Source: Lutibacillus sp052034115
Lineage (GTDB): Bacteria > Actinomycetota > Actinomycetes > Actinomycetales > Dermatophilaceae
NCBI GenBank assembly: GCA_052034115.1
Contig: JBPOIZ010000015.1
Coordinates: forward strand, 1-64,000
Direction of reading: 5' to 3'
DNA: 64,000 nt
The translations under genes and the position numbers were made by a program. This document shows, in pieces, positions 8,459 to 18,400 of this stretch. Every line of letters starts with the position of its first letter. Within the stretch, counting starts at the first letter, position 1. The notes beneath the pieces are model-generated. The model ran no database searches. It was not told where the DNA came from and worked only from the letters and a program-made list of their open reading frames with translations.

Positions 8459-9220
8459 TCAGCCCTCGTTCCGCGTCGACGGGTCCAGTGGGGGCACGTC
8501 GAGATCGGCGAACGGGTCATCGCCGGCCAGCGTCGTCGGCGCGACATACATGCCGCTGTCCTGATCCCGGATCACCACCCCGTCATCGAGCTCGATGACC
8601 CGCCGCCGCAGGTGGTTGACCATCTCGTCGTCGTGGGTGGCCATGACGATGGTCGTCCCGCCGAGGTTGATCCGGTCGAGGACGGTGAGGATCTCCAGCG
8701 ACGTCGCCGGGTCGAGGTTCCCGGTGGGCTCGTCGGCGAGCAGGATCGGCGGCTTGTTGACCACGGCTCGGGCGATGGCGACCCGCTGCTGTTCGCCGCC
8801 GGAGAGTTGATGGGGCATCCGTTTCTCCATGCCCTCCAGGCCGACCATCTCCAGGGTTTCCGGGACGATCTTGCGGATGACCGAGCGGGATCGCCCGAGG
8901 ACCTGCAGCGCGAAGGCGACATTGCTGTAGACGGTCTTGTTCGGCAGCAGCCGGAAGTCCTGGAACACCGTGCCGATGCCACGCCGCAGCAGCGGCACCT
9001 TACGGTTGGGCAGCCGCCCGACGTCCCGCCCGGCGACCAGCACCGAGCCGGCGGTCGGTCGGTCCTCCTTGAGGATGAGGCGCAGCATGGTCGACTTGCC
9101 CGAGCCCGACTTGCCGACGATGAAGACGAACTGGCCGCGGACCACCTCGACATCGACGTCGTCCAGTGCCGGACGGGTCGCGCGGGGGTAGACCTTGCTG
9201 ACGTGGTCGAAGAGGATCAT
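8459..9220 (-). CDS. ftsE: Cell-division ATP-binding protein FtsE
   Basis: 253 aa. ABC ATPase with Walker A GKSGSGKST, Q-loop TVFQDFRLLP, signature LSGGEQQRVAIARA, Walker B ILLADEPTGNLD and the switch histidine in MATHDDEM. The sequence MILFDHVSKVYPRATRPALDDV is typical of actinobacterial FtsE. A C-terminal extension of about 30 residues rich in Asp and Pro follows the ABC domain. It is the first gene of the ftsEX unit; in many Actinobacteria prfB lies directly upstream, but here about 5 kb of other genes intervenes. Confidence 0.97.
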   Translation of the reverse strand: MILFDHVSKVYPRATRPALDDVDVEVVRGQFVFIVGKSGSGKSTMLRLILKEDRPTAGSVLVAGRDVGRLPNRKVPLLRRGIGTVFQDFRLLPNKTVYSNVAFALQVLGRSRSVIRKIVPETLEMVGLEGMEKRMPHQLSGGEQQRVAIARAVVNKPPILLADEPTGNLDPATSLEILTVLDRINLGGTTIVMATHDDEMVNHLRRRVIELDDGVVIRDQDSGMYVAPTTLAGDDPFADLDVPPLDPSTRNEG

Positions 9221-9350
9221 GCGGCAGGTCGCCTCGGCGTCGGGAACAGGTGCGGCATCCGGCCGGGGGCGGTCGGACTCCCGCCGACGAGCCTAAACGC
9301 GAAACATGTGGGATTGGTGTTTCTCGTGTGACTCGGTGTGGCGGGCCGAC

Positions 9351-10592
9351 TCAGCCCTCGCCGAGGTCCAGTGCGGTCGTGGTCTCGGTCCGGGCGACGA
9401 CCCGCGAGCCGGCCACGACATACCTGGGAGCCGCGTGCTCGCGCAGCAGGTCGACGATCCGCTCGACCCCATGGACGCACAGCCCGGCCGGAGTGCCCAC
9501 CGACAGACCGTAGGTCGGCAGACCCATGACTCGCGCGGCACCGTCGGTGACCAGATCCAGCAGCAGCCGCTGGTCCGCGTCGGTGGCGAATCCCAGCAGA
9601 TGCGCCCCGAGGAAGGCCACCTCGAGCAGGTTGTGGCGACCGAACGGGTAATACCCGTCTTCGATGTCGTCCTGCCCCAGCGCCACCGGCAGCCCAGCGG
9701 CGAGGACCTCGCGGACCGGCAGATGGAGCGGCCCGGTGTGCGGATCGGTGACGAACCCGAGCCCGGCCCGTCGGGCCAGCGCGAGCAGCCGCAGCAGAGT
9801 CGGTCGCTCGTAGAGGCCGAGAGCTCGCGCGTGGCACGCGGTCCCCCGGCCCACCAGGTGGTGACGGATCATCGCCTCGGCAAGCATCTCGGTGGTCCGC
9901 AACCCGGGATCGCCGGCGTCGTCGACGAGCATGGCCACACGTCGGCCGGTGCGGGCCGCCAGTGCGCAGGCCCAGTCGACATGGGTCTGCGCCTCGGCAT
10001 CGGTGTGCTCGATCCACGGGATACCCCCCACGACGTCGGCGCCCATGGCGAGCGCCTCCTCGCACAGTGCGGCCGCACCCTCGTCGCGCAAGAGCCCGTC
10101 CTGCGGGAAGGCGACGACCTGGATGTCGAGCACGCTGCGGTAGGCCTCCCGGGCTTCCAGCACGGCCGCCATACCCTCCAGGCCAGCGGTGGTGTCGACA
10201 TCGACGAAGGCGAGGATGTGCCCGGTGCCGTAGGTGAGCGCCGCGTCGAGCGCGCGACGGATGGTGGGGACGAGCCAGGCGCGGTCGTAGTCCCGTTTGA
10301 CGGCCGCGGCCAGCTCGATGGCAGTCATCGCCGAGCCCATCGAGCCGTCGGTGTATGCCGTCAGCGCCGCATCGCCGAGGCGCGGCAGCGTGTGCACCTT
10401 GTCCAGGTGCAGGTGAGCGTCGACGAAGCGGGACGTGACCAAACCGCCGTCGGCCTGCAGGACCTGGGGGGCGTCCGCGTCCAGGGCGGGCGACATCGCG
10501 GCAATGGTGCCCCCGCGCACCGCGATGTCGGTCACCGTGCCGTCGAGCAGACGCGCCTCCCGCACGAGCAGGTCGTATGACGGCGCGGCCAT
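9351..10592 (-). CDS. Amidohydrolase, cytosine-deaminase-like
   Basis: 413 aa. Metal-dependent hydrolase fold: metal-ligand motif DAHLHLDK near residue 65, FVTDPHTGPLHLP, and LGQDDIEDGYYPFGRHN, whose Asp and context resemble CodA-type cytosine deaminases and N-isopropylammelide-type enzymes. It probably deaminates a pyrimidine or related heterocycle in the cytosol; the substrate is not fixed by sequence. Start MAAPSYDLL has TAGGAG seven bases upstream, and the 20-residue longer version would overlap the upstream gene. It sits eight bases downstream of a FAD oxidoreductase gene, presumably in the same operon. Confidence 0.75.
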   Translation of the reverse strand: MAAPSYDLLVREARLLDGTVTDIAVRGGTIAAMSPALDADAPQVLQADGGLVTSRFVDAHLHLDKVHTLPRLGDAALTAYTDGSMGSAMTAIELAAAVKRDYDRAWLVPTIRRALDAALTYGTGHILAFVDVDTTAGLEGMAAVLEAREAYRSVLDIQVVAFPQDGLLRDEGAAALCEEALAMGADVVGGIPWIEHTDAEAQTHVDWACALAARTGRRVAMLVDDAGDPGLRTTEMLAEAMIRHHLVGRGTACHARALGLYERPTLLRLLALARRAGLGFVTDPHTGPLHLPVREVLAAGLPVALGQDDIEDGYYPFGRHNLLEVAFLGAHLLGFATDADQRLLLDLVTDGAARVMGLPTYGLSVGTPAGLCVHGVERIVDLLREHAAPRYVVAGSRVVARTETTTALDLGEG

Positions 10593-10600
10593 GGCAGCTC

Positions 10601-12022
10601 CTAACTGTCGAAGCCGACCCCGAACCGGTCCAGGAGGGTGAGCCACCACCCCGGGCGGCCGGTCTCGTCGGACTTGGCGATCTCACGTCGGGTGAAGGCC
10701 ACGACGGGGAACCGGACCGGCTCCGGCGGGAAGGGCACTGGGGGTCGGCGCACCATGGCGAACTGGGTCAGCTCGGTGGGCCTGCCGGTGAGCAGGTCGA
10801 GAGCGACCTGCGCGGCCCAGCGGCTGGACCCGACGCCGAGCCCGGTGTAGCCGACCGCGTAGGCGACCCGGCCGCTGTGCGCGGTGCCGAACATCGGGGT
10901 GAACCGAGTGGTGGTGTCGATCGCGCCACCCCAACGATGGCTGAAGGAGAGGTCCTCCAGCTGGGGGAAGGTCTGCACGAAGTGCCGGGCGAGTAGCTCG
11001 TGCGAGGCATCGCGTTGCTCCAGCTCGACCGAGACCGAGCCGCCGCGGTGGTAGTTGGCGTCGTAGCCGCCCCACAGGATCCGGTTGTCGGCGGTGAGAC
11101 GGTAGTAGTGGAACTGGCGGCCGGCGTCGCCGATCCCTTCCCGCCCGGTCCAGCCGAGGGCGGCCAGTTGAGGCGCCGACAGCGGTTCGGTCATCAGGAC
11201 GTGGTCGTAGACCGGGAGCACGAAGAGCGAGAGCCGCTTGAGCACGGGAGGGTAGGCGTTGGTGCCGAGGATGACATCTCGGGCGGCCAACGTGGCCGGT
11301 CCGGTCCGGGTCCGCAGGTATGCCGAGACGGTCTCGCCGTCGCGCTGCAGCGCCGACAGCTCGGTGAACTCATGGATACGCACGCCCAGTGTCTCGGCCA
11401 CCCGGGCCAGGCCGAGGGCCAGCTTGGCCGGATGGACGATCGCCGCGCCGGAGCGATCGAGGTAGCCGCACCGGTAGGTGGGCGAGGCGACCCGTTGACG
11501 CAGGGCTGGGCCGTCATACCACTGCACGTCCTCGCCGAACCGCTCGTGCAGCTCGAAGGACTCGCGCAGATGCTCGTCCTGGTGCGGGTTGACCGAGACG
11601 GACAGCTGGCCGGTGGGCTCCCAGTCGGCATCGACGCGGTGCTCCCGGATCGTCGCGGCGATCGCCGCGAGGTTGTCCCGGCCGAGCTGGGTCAGCCGGG
11701 CGATCTCGGTCGGCCACAAGGCGGCGCCATGGTCGAGGCCGTGGGTCAGCGAGGCGGCGACGAACCCGCCGTTGCGACCCGAGGCACCGACCCCGATCCG
11801 GCGGGCCTCGATGAGGACGACATCCTTGCCCGGGTCACGTTGTTTGGCCTGGATCGCCGCCCACAGCCCGGTGAATCCACCGCCGACGACGAGCAGGTCC
11901 GCCGTGGACTTCGCCGGTGCCGGGTCCCGAGGGGCCGAGTCCGCGATGCTGTCGGTCCAATAGACGGCTGGTTTGGCGTCCTTGAGAGCGGCCTGGGCCC
12001 ACAAGGCGGCGTCGTTGCTCAC
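10601..12022 (-). CDS. FAD-dependent amine oxidoreductase (DadA / PuuB-like)
   Basis: 473 aa. N-terminal Rossmann motif LLVVGGGFTGLWAAIQAK followed by the ribityl region ARRIGVGASGRNGGF, and a C-terminal FAD-contact region AYAVGYTGLGVG, as in DAO-family enzymes such as D-amino-acid dehydrogenases and gamma-glutamylputrescine oxidase. It likely oxidises an amine or amino acid; the substrate is unknown. The GTG start (MSNDAALWAQ) was chosen over one 15 codons upstream by expected N-terminal length; no strong ribosome binding site supports either. It is paired with the downstream amidohydrolase and divergent from the CPBP gene. Confidence 0.75.
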   Translation of the reverse strand: MSNDAALWAQAALKDAKPAVYWTDSIADSAPRDPAPAKSTADLLVVGGGFTGLWAAIQAKQRDPGKDVVLIEARRIGVGASGRNGGFVAASLTHGLDHGAALWPTEIARLTQLGRDNLAAIAATIREHRVDADWEPTGQLSVSVNPHQDEHLRESFELHERFGEDVQWYDGPALRQRVASPTYRCGYLDRSGAAIVHPAKLALGLARVAETLGVRIHEFTELSALQRDGETVSAYLRTRTGPATLAARDVILGTNAYPPVLKRLSLFVLPVYDHVLMTEPLSAPQLAALGWTGREGIGDAGRQFHYYRLTADNRILWGGYDANYHRGGSVSVELEQRDASHELLARHFVQTFPQLEDLSFSHRWGGAIDTTTRFTPMFGTAHSGRVAYAVGYTGLGVGSSRWAAQVALDLLTGRPTELTQFAMVRRPPVPFPPEPVRFPVVAFTRREIAKSDETGRPGWWLTLLDRFGVGFDS

Positions 12023-12079
12023 CACGGGGCCCAGTCTGCCCCAGACCGCCCGGGCTGCGGAGACCACCCCCGGCTTTCG

Positions 12080-12085
12080 TACGAT
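12080..12085 (+). promoter_or_regulatory. Candidate -10 box for the CPBP / SDR-TspO operon
   Basis: TACGAT lies 50 bases before the GTG of the CPBP gene in the 113-base gap between two divergent genes. GGAGG at about 12127-12131 provides a ribosome binding site for that GTG. No convincing -35 is visible, so this is a weak call. Confidence 0.3.
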
Positions 12086-12135
12086 GGCGCGGACGGAAAG
12101 CCCAGTCCGTCGGATCTGGCCCCCTCGGAGGTCTG

Positions 12136-12870
12136 GTGGGACTCTTCGGATCGGTCGCTCGCGAGCTGCACGCGTTCGTCCGGGCCGCCCTGACCGATCC
12201 GGTGCCCCGCGACCACGCCCAGAGCGCGCAAGCCTTTCGCCGACGCCGCGTCGTGGCCCTGGCGACCCTGGTGTTCGGGGCCGCGATCCTCGCCGTGGCC
12301 ATCCGCATCACACCGGGCGACCCGACCTTCTATGTCGCCACGGCCGCCCTCGCCGTGGTGTGGGCCGGTGGTGGGCTGCTGTCCGGGCCGCTCCACCTCG
12401 GTCGAGCGCACACCCGGACCGGGCGGGTCGATGCCCGGCCCTGGGTGCAGTCGGTCGCCCTCGGTTCGCTCCTCGTCGCGTTCTTCGCCGTCGGAGCCCT
12501 CGTCGTCGCGCGGGTGCCGCTCCTGCGCGAACCGGTTGACGGTCTCCTCGACCACGCACGGTTCGGGTCGTTGCCGGTGGTCGCGGCAGTGACCGCAGTC
12601 AACGGGGTCGCCGAGGAGTTGTATTTTCGGGGTGGCCTGTACGCCGCGATCGGGCGCCGGTATGCCGTCCTCGGGTCGACGGCGGTCTACGCGTTGGCCA
12701 CCGCCCCGACGGGCAACGGGATGCTCGTCTTCGCCGCCTCGGTCCTGGGTCTGGTCTGCGGGCTGCAACGCCGGGTGACCGGTGGTGTCCTCGGGCCGAT
12801 GATCACTCACGTCCTGTGGTCCGCCTCGATGCTCTTTCTCCTCCCGCCCCTCCTGGAGGTCCTGCGATGA
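12136..12870 (+). CDS. CPBP-family intramembrane protease
   Basis: 244 aa, several hydrophobic segments. The CPBP (CAAX/ABI) motif 1 appears as EELYFRG near residue 160 (catalytic Glu-Glu and Arg), a second conserved region lies around YALAT, and a motif-3-like histidine occurs in THVLWSASM near the C terminus. The family are membrane-embedded glutamic-type proteases, often linked to bacteriocin immunity or protein maturation; the target here is unknown. GTG start preceded by GGAGG. The stop overlaps the ATG of the next gene (ATGA), so the two are translationally coupled. Confidence 0.85.
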   Translation: MGLFGSVARELHAFVRAALTDPVPRDHAQSAQAFRRRRVVALATLVFGAAILAVAIRITPGDPTFYVATAALAVVWAGGGLLSGPLHLGRAHTRTGRVDARPWVQSVALGSLLVAFFAVGALVVARVPLLREPVDGLLDHARFGSLPVVAAVTAVNGVAEELYFRGGLYAAIGRRYAVLGSTAVYALATAPTGNGMLVFAASVLGLVCGLQRRVTGGVLGPMITHVLWSASMLFLLPPLLEVLR

Positions 12871-14321
12871 CGTCACGCCCCCACGCCGTGCCCCCCGGTC
12901 GCACCCTGGTGACGGGGGCATCCGGCTATCTGGGCGGGCTGCTCGTGCCGCGACTGCTCGAGGCCGGCTGGCAGGTCCGGGTGCTCACCCGCCGCCGGTC
13001 ACGGCTCGTCGACGCCCCCTGGGCTGACCAGGTGGAGATCGTGGCGGGCGACGTGGGGCACGCCGAAGATCTGGACCGGGCCCTGGCCGACGTCGACGTC
13101 GCCTATTACCTGGTCCACTCAATGGACGGCGGCGACTTCGTGGCTCGGGACCGCGACCTGGCGACCACCTTCGCCCAGGCGTGTGAGCGGGCGCGCGTGC
13201 GCCGCATCGTCTATCTCGGCGGCCTGCATCCGACCGGCGGGCACCTGTCCGCGCACATGGCCTCACGGGCCGAAGTGGGCGAGATCCTCCTCGCCTCCGC
13301 CGTGCCGACCGCGGTGCTACGCGCCGCGGTGGTGCTCGGCGATGGTTCGGCGTCCTTCGACATGCTCCGCTTCCTCGCCGGGCGACTGCCCGCGATGGTC
13401 GCGCCCAAGTGGCTCCGCAACAAACTGCAGCCGATTGCGGCTGCGGACGCCATCACCGCCCTTCTCGCAGCGGCCCGCCTACCGGCCGACGTCAACCGCA
13501 CCTTCGACATCGGCGGACCCGACGTGGTGACGTATGCCGAGCTCATCCAGCGCTATGCCGCTGTCGCCGGGCTGCGCCCGCGGATGATCGTCACGCTGCC
13601 GGTGCTGACGCCCTGGTTGGCGAGCCACTGGGTCGGTGTCGTCACCCCGGTCAGGCCCGGCCTGGCCAAACCACTGGTCGAGAGCCTCATCCACGACGCG
13701 GTGTGCCAGGAGCACGATCTCGAGGCATACCTGGGGGGACCCCTGGCGACCGGGGTCGACGAGGCCATCCGGACCGCACTGCGCACGGTCGCCCCGGACA
13801 CCGCCCCGCGCAACCTCGCGACCTGCGCTGCCGCCGTGGCCGGGTGCGCCGTCGTCGGCGGGCTGGCCACTCAACCGATGTCCAGGTGGTACCTGGACCT
13901 GCGCAAACCGTCCTGGCAGCCCCCCGCCGCGGCCTTCCCGATCGCCTGGACGGCCCTGTATGTCGATACCGCGCTGACGTCAGCGGCGACGCTGACCACC
14001 ATGGAACGCGCCGGCCGCCACGCCGAGGCCGGTGCCTACCGGCGGGCGCTCGCGCTCAACCTGGCCCTCAACGCCGGATGGAGTGTGCTCTTCTTCCGGG
14101 CGAAGCGGCTGTCGGCAGCCACCGCCGGGGCAGCGGCCCTCACTGGCTCCTCGGCCGATCTGGTGCGCCGCGCCGCCTCGAGCGGCACCAAGCGGGGCGT
14201 CGCACTCGCGGCATACCCGCTGTGGTGCGGGTTCGCGACCGTCCTGACGAACTGGATCGATCGGAACAATCGGGGTCGGCGGCCGGCCGACGCATCGGCG
14301 GCCACTCGGCCGGCGGGCTAG
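12867..14321 (+). CDS. SDR/NmrA-like NAD(P)-binding protein fused to a TspO/MBR domain
   Basis: 484 aa. The N-terminal half is an atypical short-chain dehydrogenase: LVTGASGYLGGLLVPRLLEAG at the start (GxxGxxG), YYLVHSMDGGDF, and NRTFDIGGPDVVTYAELI. From about residue 330 the C terminus is a tryptophan-rich TspO/MBR domain with several membrane helices, marked by RWYLDLRKPSWQPPAAAF and IAWTALY and by ALNLALNAGWSVLFF. TspO proteins bind tetrapyrroles and respond to oxidative stress; the fused SDR suggests a redox or isoprenoid/pigment link (inference). Start chosen at the ATG overlapping the CPBP stop. Its 3' end converges on prfB with a 14-base gap. Confidence 0.85.
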   Translation: MTSRPHAVPPGRTLVTGASGYLGGLLVPRLLEAGWQVRVLTRRRSRLVDAPWADQVEIVAGDVGHAEDLDRALADVDVAYYLVHSMDGGDFVARDRDLATTFAQACERARVRRIVYLGGLHPTGGHLSAHMASRAEVGEILLASAVPTAVLRAAVVLGDGSASFDMLRFLAGRLPAMVAPKWLRNKLQPIAAADAITALLAAARLPADVNRTFDIGGPDVVTYAELIQRYAAVAGLRPRMIVTLPVLTPWLASHWVGVVTPVRPGLAKPLVESLIHDAVCQEHDLEAYLGGPLATGVDEAIRTALRTVAPDTAPRNLATCAAAVAGCAVVGGLATQPMSRWYLDLRKPSWQPPAAAFPIAWTALYVDTALTSAATLTTMERAGRHAEAGAYRRALALNLALNAGWSVLFFRAKRLSAATAGAAALTGSSADLVRRAASSGTKRGVALAAYPLWCGFATVLTNWIDRNNRGRRPADASAATRPAG

Positions 14322-14335
14322 TCGGCTGGCAGGTC

Positions 14336-15448
14336 CTAGTCGGCAGCCCGCTCGGAGCTGCGGCGCCAGCGCACCCCGGCCTCGATGAAGTCGTCGATGT
14401 CCCCGTCGAAGACGGCGGCCGGGTTGCCGACCTCGTGCTCGGTGCGCAGGTCCTTGACCATTTGATATGGGTGGACGACATACGAGCGCATCTGGTCCCC
14501 CCAGGACGCCTTGATGTCACCGGCCAGTTCCTTGCGTTCGGCAGCTTCCTGCTCCTTCTTGAGCAGCAGCAGTCGGGACTGCAGGACTCGAAGGGCAGCC
14601 GCCCGGTTCTGGATCTGCGACTTCTCGTTCTGCATCGACACGACGATGCCGGTGGGGATATGGGTCATCCGCACCGCGGAGTCGGTCGTGTTGACCGACT
14701 GGCCGCCGGGGCCGGAGGAGCGGAAGACGTCGATCTTCAGTTCCGACTCGGGGATGTCGATGTGGTCGGTGGACTCGATGAGCGGGATGACCTCGACAGC
14801 GGCAAAGCTCGTCTGCCGGCGGCCTTGGTTGTCGAACGGGCTGATCCGGACCAGACGGTGCGTGCCGGCCTCGACCGAGAGGTTGCCAAAGGCGTAGGGC
14901 ACCTTGACCTCGAAGGTCGCCGACTTGATGCCGGCTTCCTCGGCGTATGACGTGTCGAGCACCGTCGTCGGGAAGCCATGGCGTTCGGCCCAGCGCAGGT
15001 ACATCCGGAGGAGCATCTCGGCGAAGTCGGCGGCGTCGACACCGCCGGCGCCCGAGCGGATGGTGACGACGGCCTCACGGTCGTCATACTCGCCGGACAG
15101 CAGAGTGCGCACCTCGAGCTCGCCGACCGCCTTGCGCACGGCGCCGAGCTCCTTCTCGGCCTCGGTGAGGGTGGCCTCGTCGTGTTCCTCCTCGCCGAGC
15201 TGGACGAGGACTTCGAGGTCGTCGATGCGCGAATCCATGCCGGTGACCCGGTCGTATTCAGCGTTGGCGCGAGAGAGGTTCGAGGTGACCTGCTGGGCCC
15301 GCTCTTGGTCGTCCCACAGATCGGGGGCGCTGGCCTCGGTCTCCAGGCGGGCGATCGTCGCCTTGAGGGCGTCGAGATCGGTCACCTCGCGCACCGAGTC
15401 CATGGTCGTGCGCAGGGCGCGGATCTCTTCACCGAAGTCGACAGCCAC
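14336..15448 (-). CDS. prfB: Peptide chain release factor 2
   Basis: 370 aa. Domain order is the class I release factor one: an N-terminal coiled region, a PCRF domain (SGAGGVDAADFAEMLLRMY), then the catalytic GGQ motif in RSSGPGGQSVNTTDSAVR that triggers peptidyl-tRNA hydrolysis at UGA/UAA. Residues SPFDNQGRR lie in the expected recognition region. The frame is uninterrupted, so there is no internal UGA and no programmed +1 frameshift of the E. coli type. The GTG start lies 11 bases after the stop of the upstream membrane protein gene, suggesting read-through transcription. ftsE, its usual downstream neighbour, is displaced. Confidence 0.95.
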   Translation of the reverse strand: MAVDFGEEIRALRTTMDSVREVTDLDALKATIARLETEASAPDLWDDQERAQQVTSNLSRANAEYDRVTGMDSRIDDLEVLVQLGEEEHDEATLTEAEKELGAVRKAVGELEVRTLLSGEYDDREAVVTIRSGAGGVDAADFAEMLLRMYLRWAERHGFPTTVLDTSYAEEAGIKSATFEVKVPYAFGNLSVEAGTHRLVRISPFDNQGRRQTSFAAVEVIPLIESTDHIDIPESELKIDVFRSSGPGGQSVNTTDSAVRMTHIPTGIVVSMQNEKSQIQNRAAALRVLQSRLLLLKKEQEAAERKELAGDIKASWGDQMRSYVVHPYQMVKDLRTEHEVGNPAAVFDGDIDDFIEAGVRWRRSSERAAD

Positions 15449-15459
15449 GAGGGTCGAGT

Positions 15460-18400
15460 CTACGGGTTGCCGTTCCCTGCTCCGGGCGGCGTGAGTTCGT
15501 CGCGGAGCAACGCCACGGCATCGCCATACTCGGCGGTCCGGGGGTATTCGCCGTGGGTCATGACGGTCAGCAGGTAGGCGGTGTAGTCGACCTCGGTGGC
15601 GTACCAGTCCCGCCACGCGTAGGCCGGTGACGTCGGCCCCACGAAACCCTCTCCGGGAGGCATGGCGACAAGCGGCATACCCAGGTAGTCGGTCAGGCGC
15701 CAGAGGCTGACCCAGCGCGGGGCCGGCAGGGTGGCGCCCGCCGCGGCGTCGTCCGGCGGCGCGGCCCCCAGAAGGTGCCGCACGCTGCCCGGGAGGGGCC
15801 GCGGTGGCGGGTCCGCGCCCACTTGGGGCGCCCACTGGCCCTCCCACGGGTCCGGCGCCGTCAGGGAGGCGGCCCGCGCCGGCGCGACGCCGAGCACCGC
15901 AGGCCCGAGCAGTTCGGGGAAGTAACGGCTGAAGTAGGCGCGCAACTGCGTGCCGTAGGTGACCAGCCCGAAGCGCGGCACCATCCATCGGTTCGGGGTG
16001 GCCTGGTGGTCCTGGCGAGGGTCGGGTGGATGCCAGCCCGCCTCGGTGGGCCACGGCGCACCGAGGACCGCTGCGACGGCGAGCACACCGCCGAGGGAGT
16101 GGGCGGACATCACGACCGCCCGCGGCGAGCCCGACAGCGCCTCGTCCGGCGTGCCGGCGCCCTCCTGGGTGAGCCACCACCGGCACCGGGCGAGCAGTTC
16201 GGGGACCACCCGCTCGCCGTAGCACGGCGGGCCGAGCGGGTGGGCGGAGCGCGGGACCACGCCGGCGAGATCCCACAGGATGCCGAGCGGACGGGTCGGT
16301 CGACCCCCGGCAGAGGTGCCCGAGGCCAGCCCGAGCGTGGCCGTGGCGGCGAGGGCGAGGATGGCGTGTCCGGCCGTGACGATATTGGGTCCTACATCGC
16401 GCACCGGCTCGAAGGCCCGGGCCACCCCGATGAGCGCGATCGCCGCACCGCAGGTCAGCAGGATGCCGGCAAGCAGCGGCTCGGCCCGGTGAGCACCCGC
16501 GGCGAACCTGCGCTTGGCGAAGACGGCGCGCGCCATCGGCCCGTCCTGCTCCCCGGGATCGCCGGGGCCCCCCGGGCCGTTGGGCCCACTCGGGTCACCG
16601 ACGCCGTTGACCGACAACGTGCCGGCCGGCCAGGCGAGCGTGGTCAGGCGGGCTGGAAGGGGTCCCCATCGGAGGGCACAGACGCCGACGACCGCCCCCA
16701 GGAGGAGCACGCCGAGACCGGCTGCGAGGGCGAACCAGCCCAGGGGCGCGGGAACGACCAGATCGCGGGCCGGGCCGGCCTGCGACCCATTCGGCACACC
16801 CAGACCGAGCAGCGAGCCAGCCGAGTGGTCGCCGTTGAACCGGTCGGCAATGCCCAGGGTCAACGTGCTGGCGATGACCAGACAGAAGTAGGCGGCCAGG
16901 CCGAGGAACACACCCGGAGCGCGGCCGCCCCAGCCGGTGGCCTGTGCCTCGGTCAGAGGGCTGCCGTCGAACGCCGGGATGCCGGGACCGCGAGAGAGCC
17001 GCGCCGCGACCAGACCGATGACCAGGACCGCCGCGGCCAGCAGGACACCGACCCACCACGGCCGCTCGGCCGGCCACCAGGAGAGCCACCGCCAACCGCC
17101 GAGGAGGTCGACGGCGAGGACACCGAGGACCACGCCGGGCAGCGCCAGCTCGATCGAGCCGCGGAACCGCCGCTGCTCGTCCAGCGCGGCCCGGCGCACG
17201 GACAGTGCCGTGACGACGAGCGCGACGAGCAGGGCCAGGAGCAGGTCGATCGCCACCCCCGTGCCGGTCATCGCCGACACGTCATCGTCGGTCGCGGTGC
17301 CGAGCGCCAGCGCGACGATGAGGAAGGCGATGAAGGTCAGCGCTGCGGTGACGACGAGGCGACGCGAGTCGCGCAGTGACTCCTTCTCGCGCAGCCGGGT
17401 GGGGTTGCTCGCCTCCTCTTCGGGCGTCAGGTCGATGTCGGCAGCCAGTGGCGCGAGCCGCAGGAGCACCCAGGTGCCCCACAGCAGCACGGCGAGCGAG
17501 GCGACGAACAGGGCGGTGTTGAGCACGACGGCCAGACCGGACGTGTGGGTGGCGAGGTGCCACGAGCTCACCGCGATGACGAGTGCGACGGGCACCGCGA
17601 GGTGGACGTGCGCCGAGGGGCCGCTGATGGGTGAGTGGTTCCAGAAGCCCGGGGTCGACAGCAACGGCCAGCGCGGTGACGCGGTCGCGGAGGTCGGCAG
17701 CTCGGCGCGGCGATTGATGCTGTCCACCGAGCGAGGCCGCTGGTTGCGGGTGGCTTGTTCGAACCGGGTGCGGGTGTATGACGACAGTGCCCAGAGGGCG
17801 GCGAGCAGCGCGACGGGGATGAGGCTGAGGAAGGCCATCCGCTGGCCCAACGACCAGCCGGCCAGGAAGCCGACGATGTCGGGGATGTTGGTGCACGCCG
17901 CGGGAACGGCCGGGACCGGACGGCACTGGACACCGACGACGTCCACGGAGAGCACCGTGGCCGTCGCCGCAGTGAGCAGGCTGAGCAGAAGGCCACCGAA
18001 CCGGAAGATCCACGCCCCGCCGGCCTTGCGTTCGGTGAGCGGGCGGAAGAGCGCCCGCCCTGGTGGCCCGTAGTGGAGGCGCCGACTCCAGTAGGCGACG
18101 TTGGTGAGGGCGAACGGGAGCAGCATCGTCCACAGGACCCGGCTCACGCCCTGGACCAGGGTGCCGATGGCACCGCTGGGGCCACCGAAGGTCGTTCGAG
18201 CCAGGTTGCCCCAGGAGTAGGCCTCCCGAACGACACCGTCAGGAGTGTGTCCGCGCTCGGTGGGCTTGGGGTTCGGCACGTCGTCCTTGCGTTGCCAGAA
18301 CGAGCCGAGGGTGTCGCCGGTGACCATCCGGATGGCCTCTGCCGGCAGGTCGAGCATGTCGTGCGGCGTGGTGTTGTTGACGCCGTGGACCCGCAGCTCC

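Noticed and set aside
12816..12866. N-terminal extension of the SDR-TspO protein
   Set aside because: The extension overlaps the CPBP gene, and the coupled ATG at 12867 gives the expected start just before the GxxGxxG motif.
14336..15448. Programmed frameshift in prfB
   Set aside because: The reading frame is continuous from the GTG to the stop, with no in-frame UGA near the N terminus.
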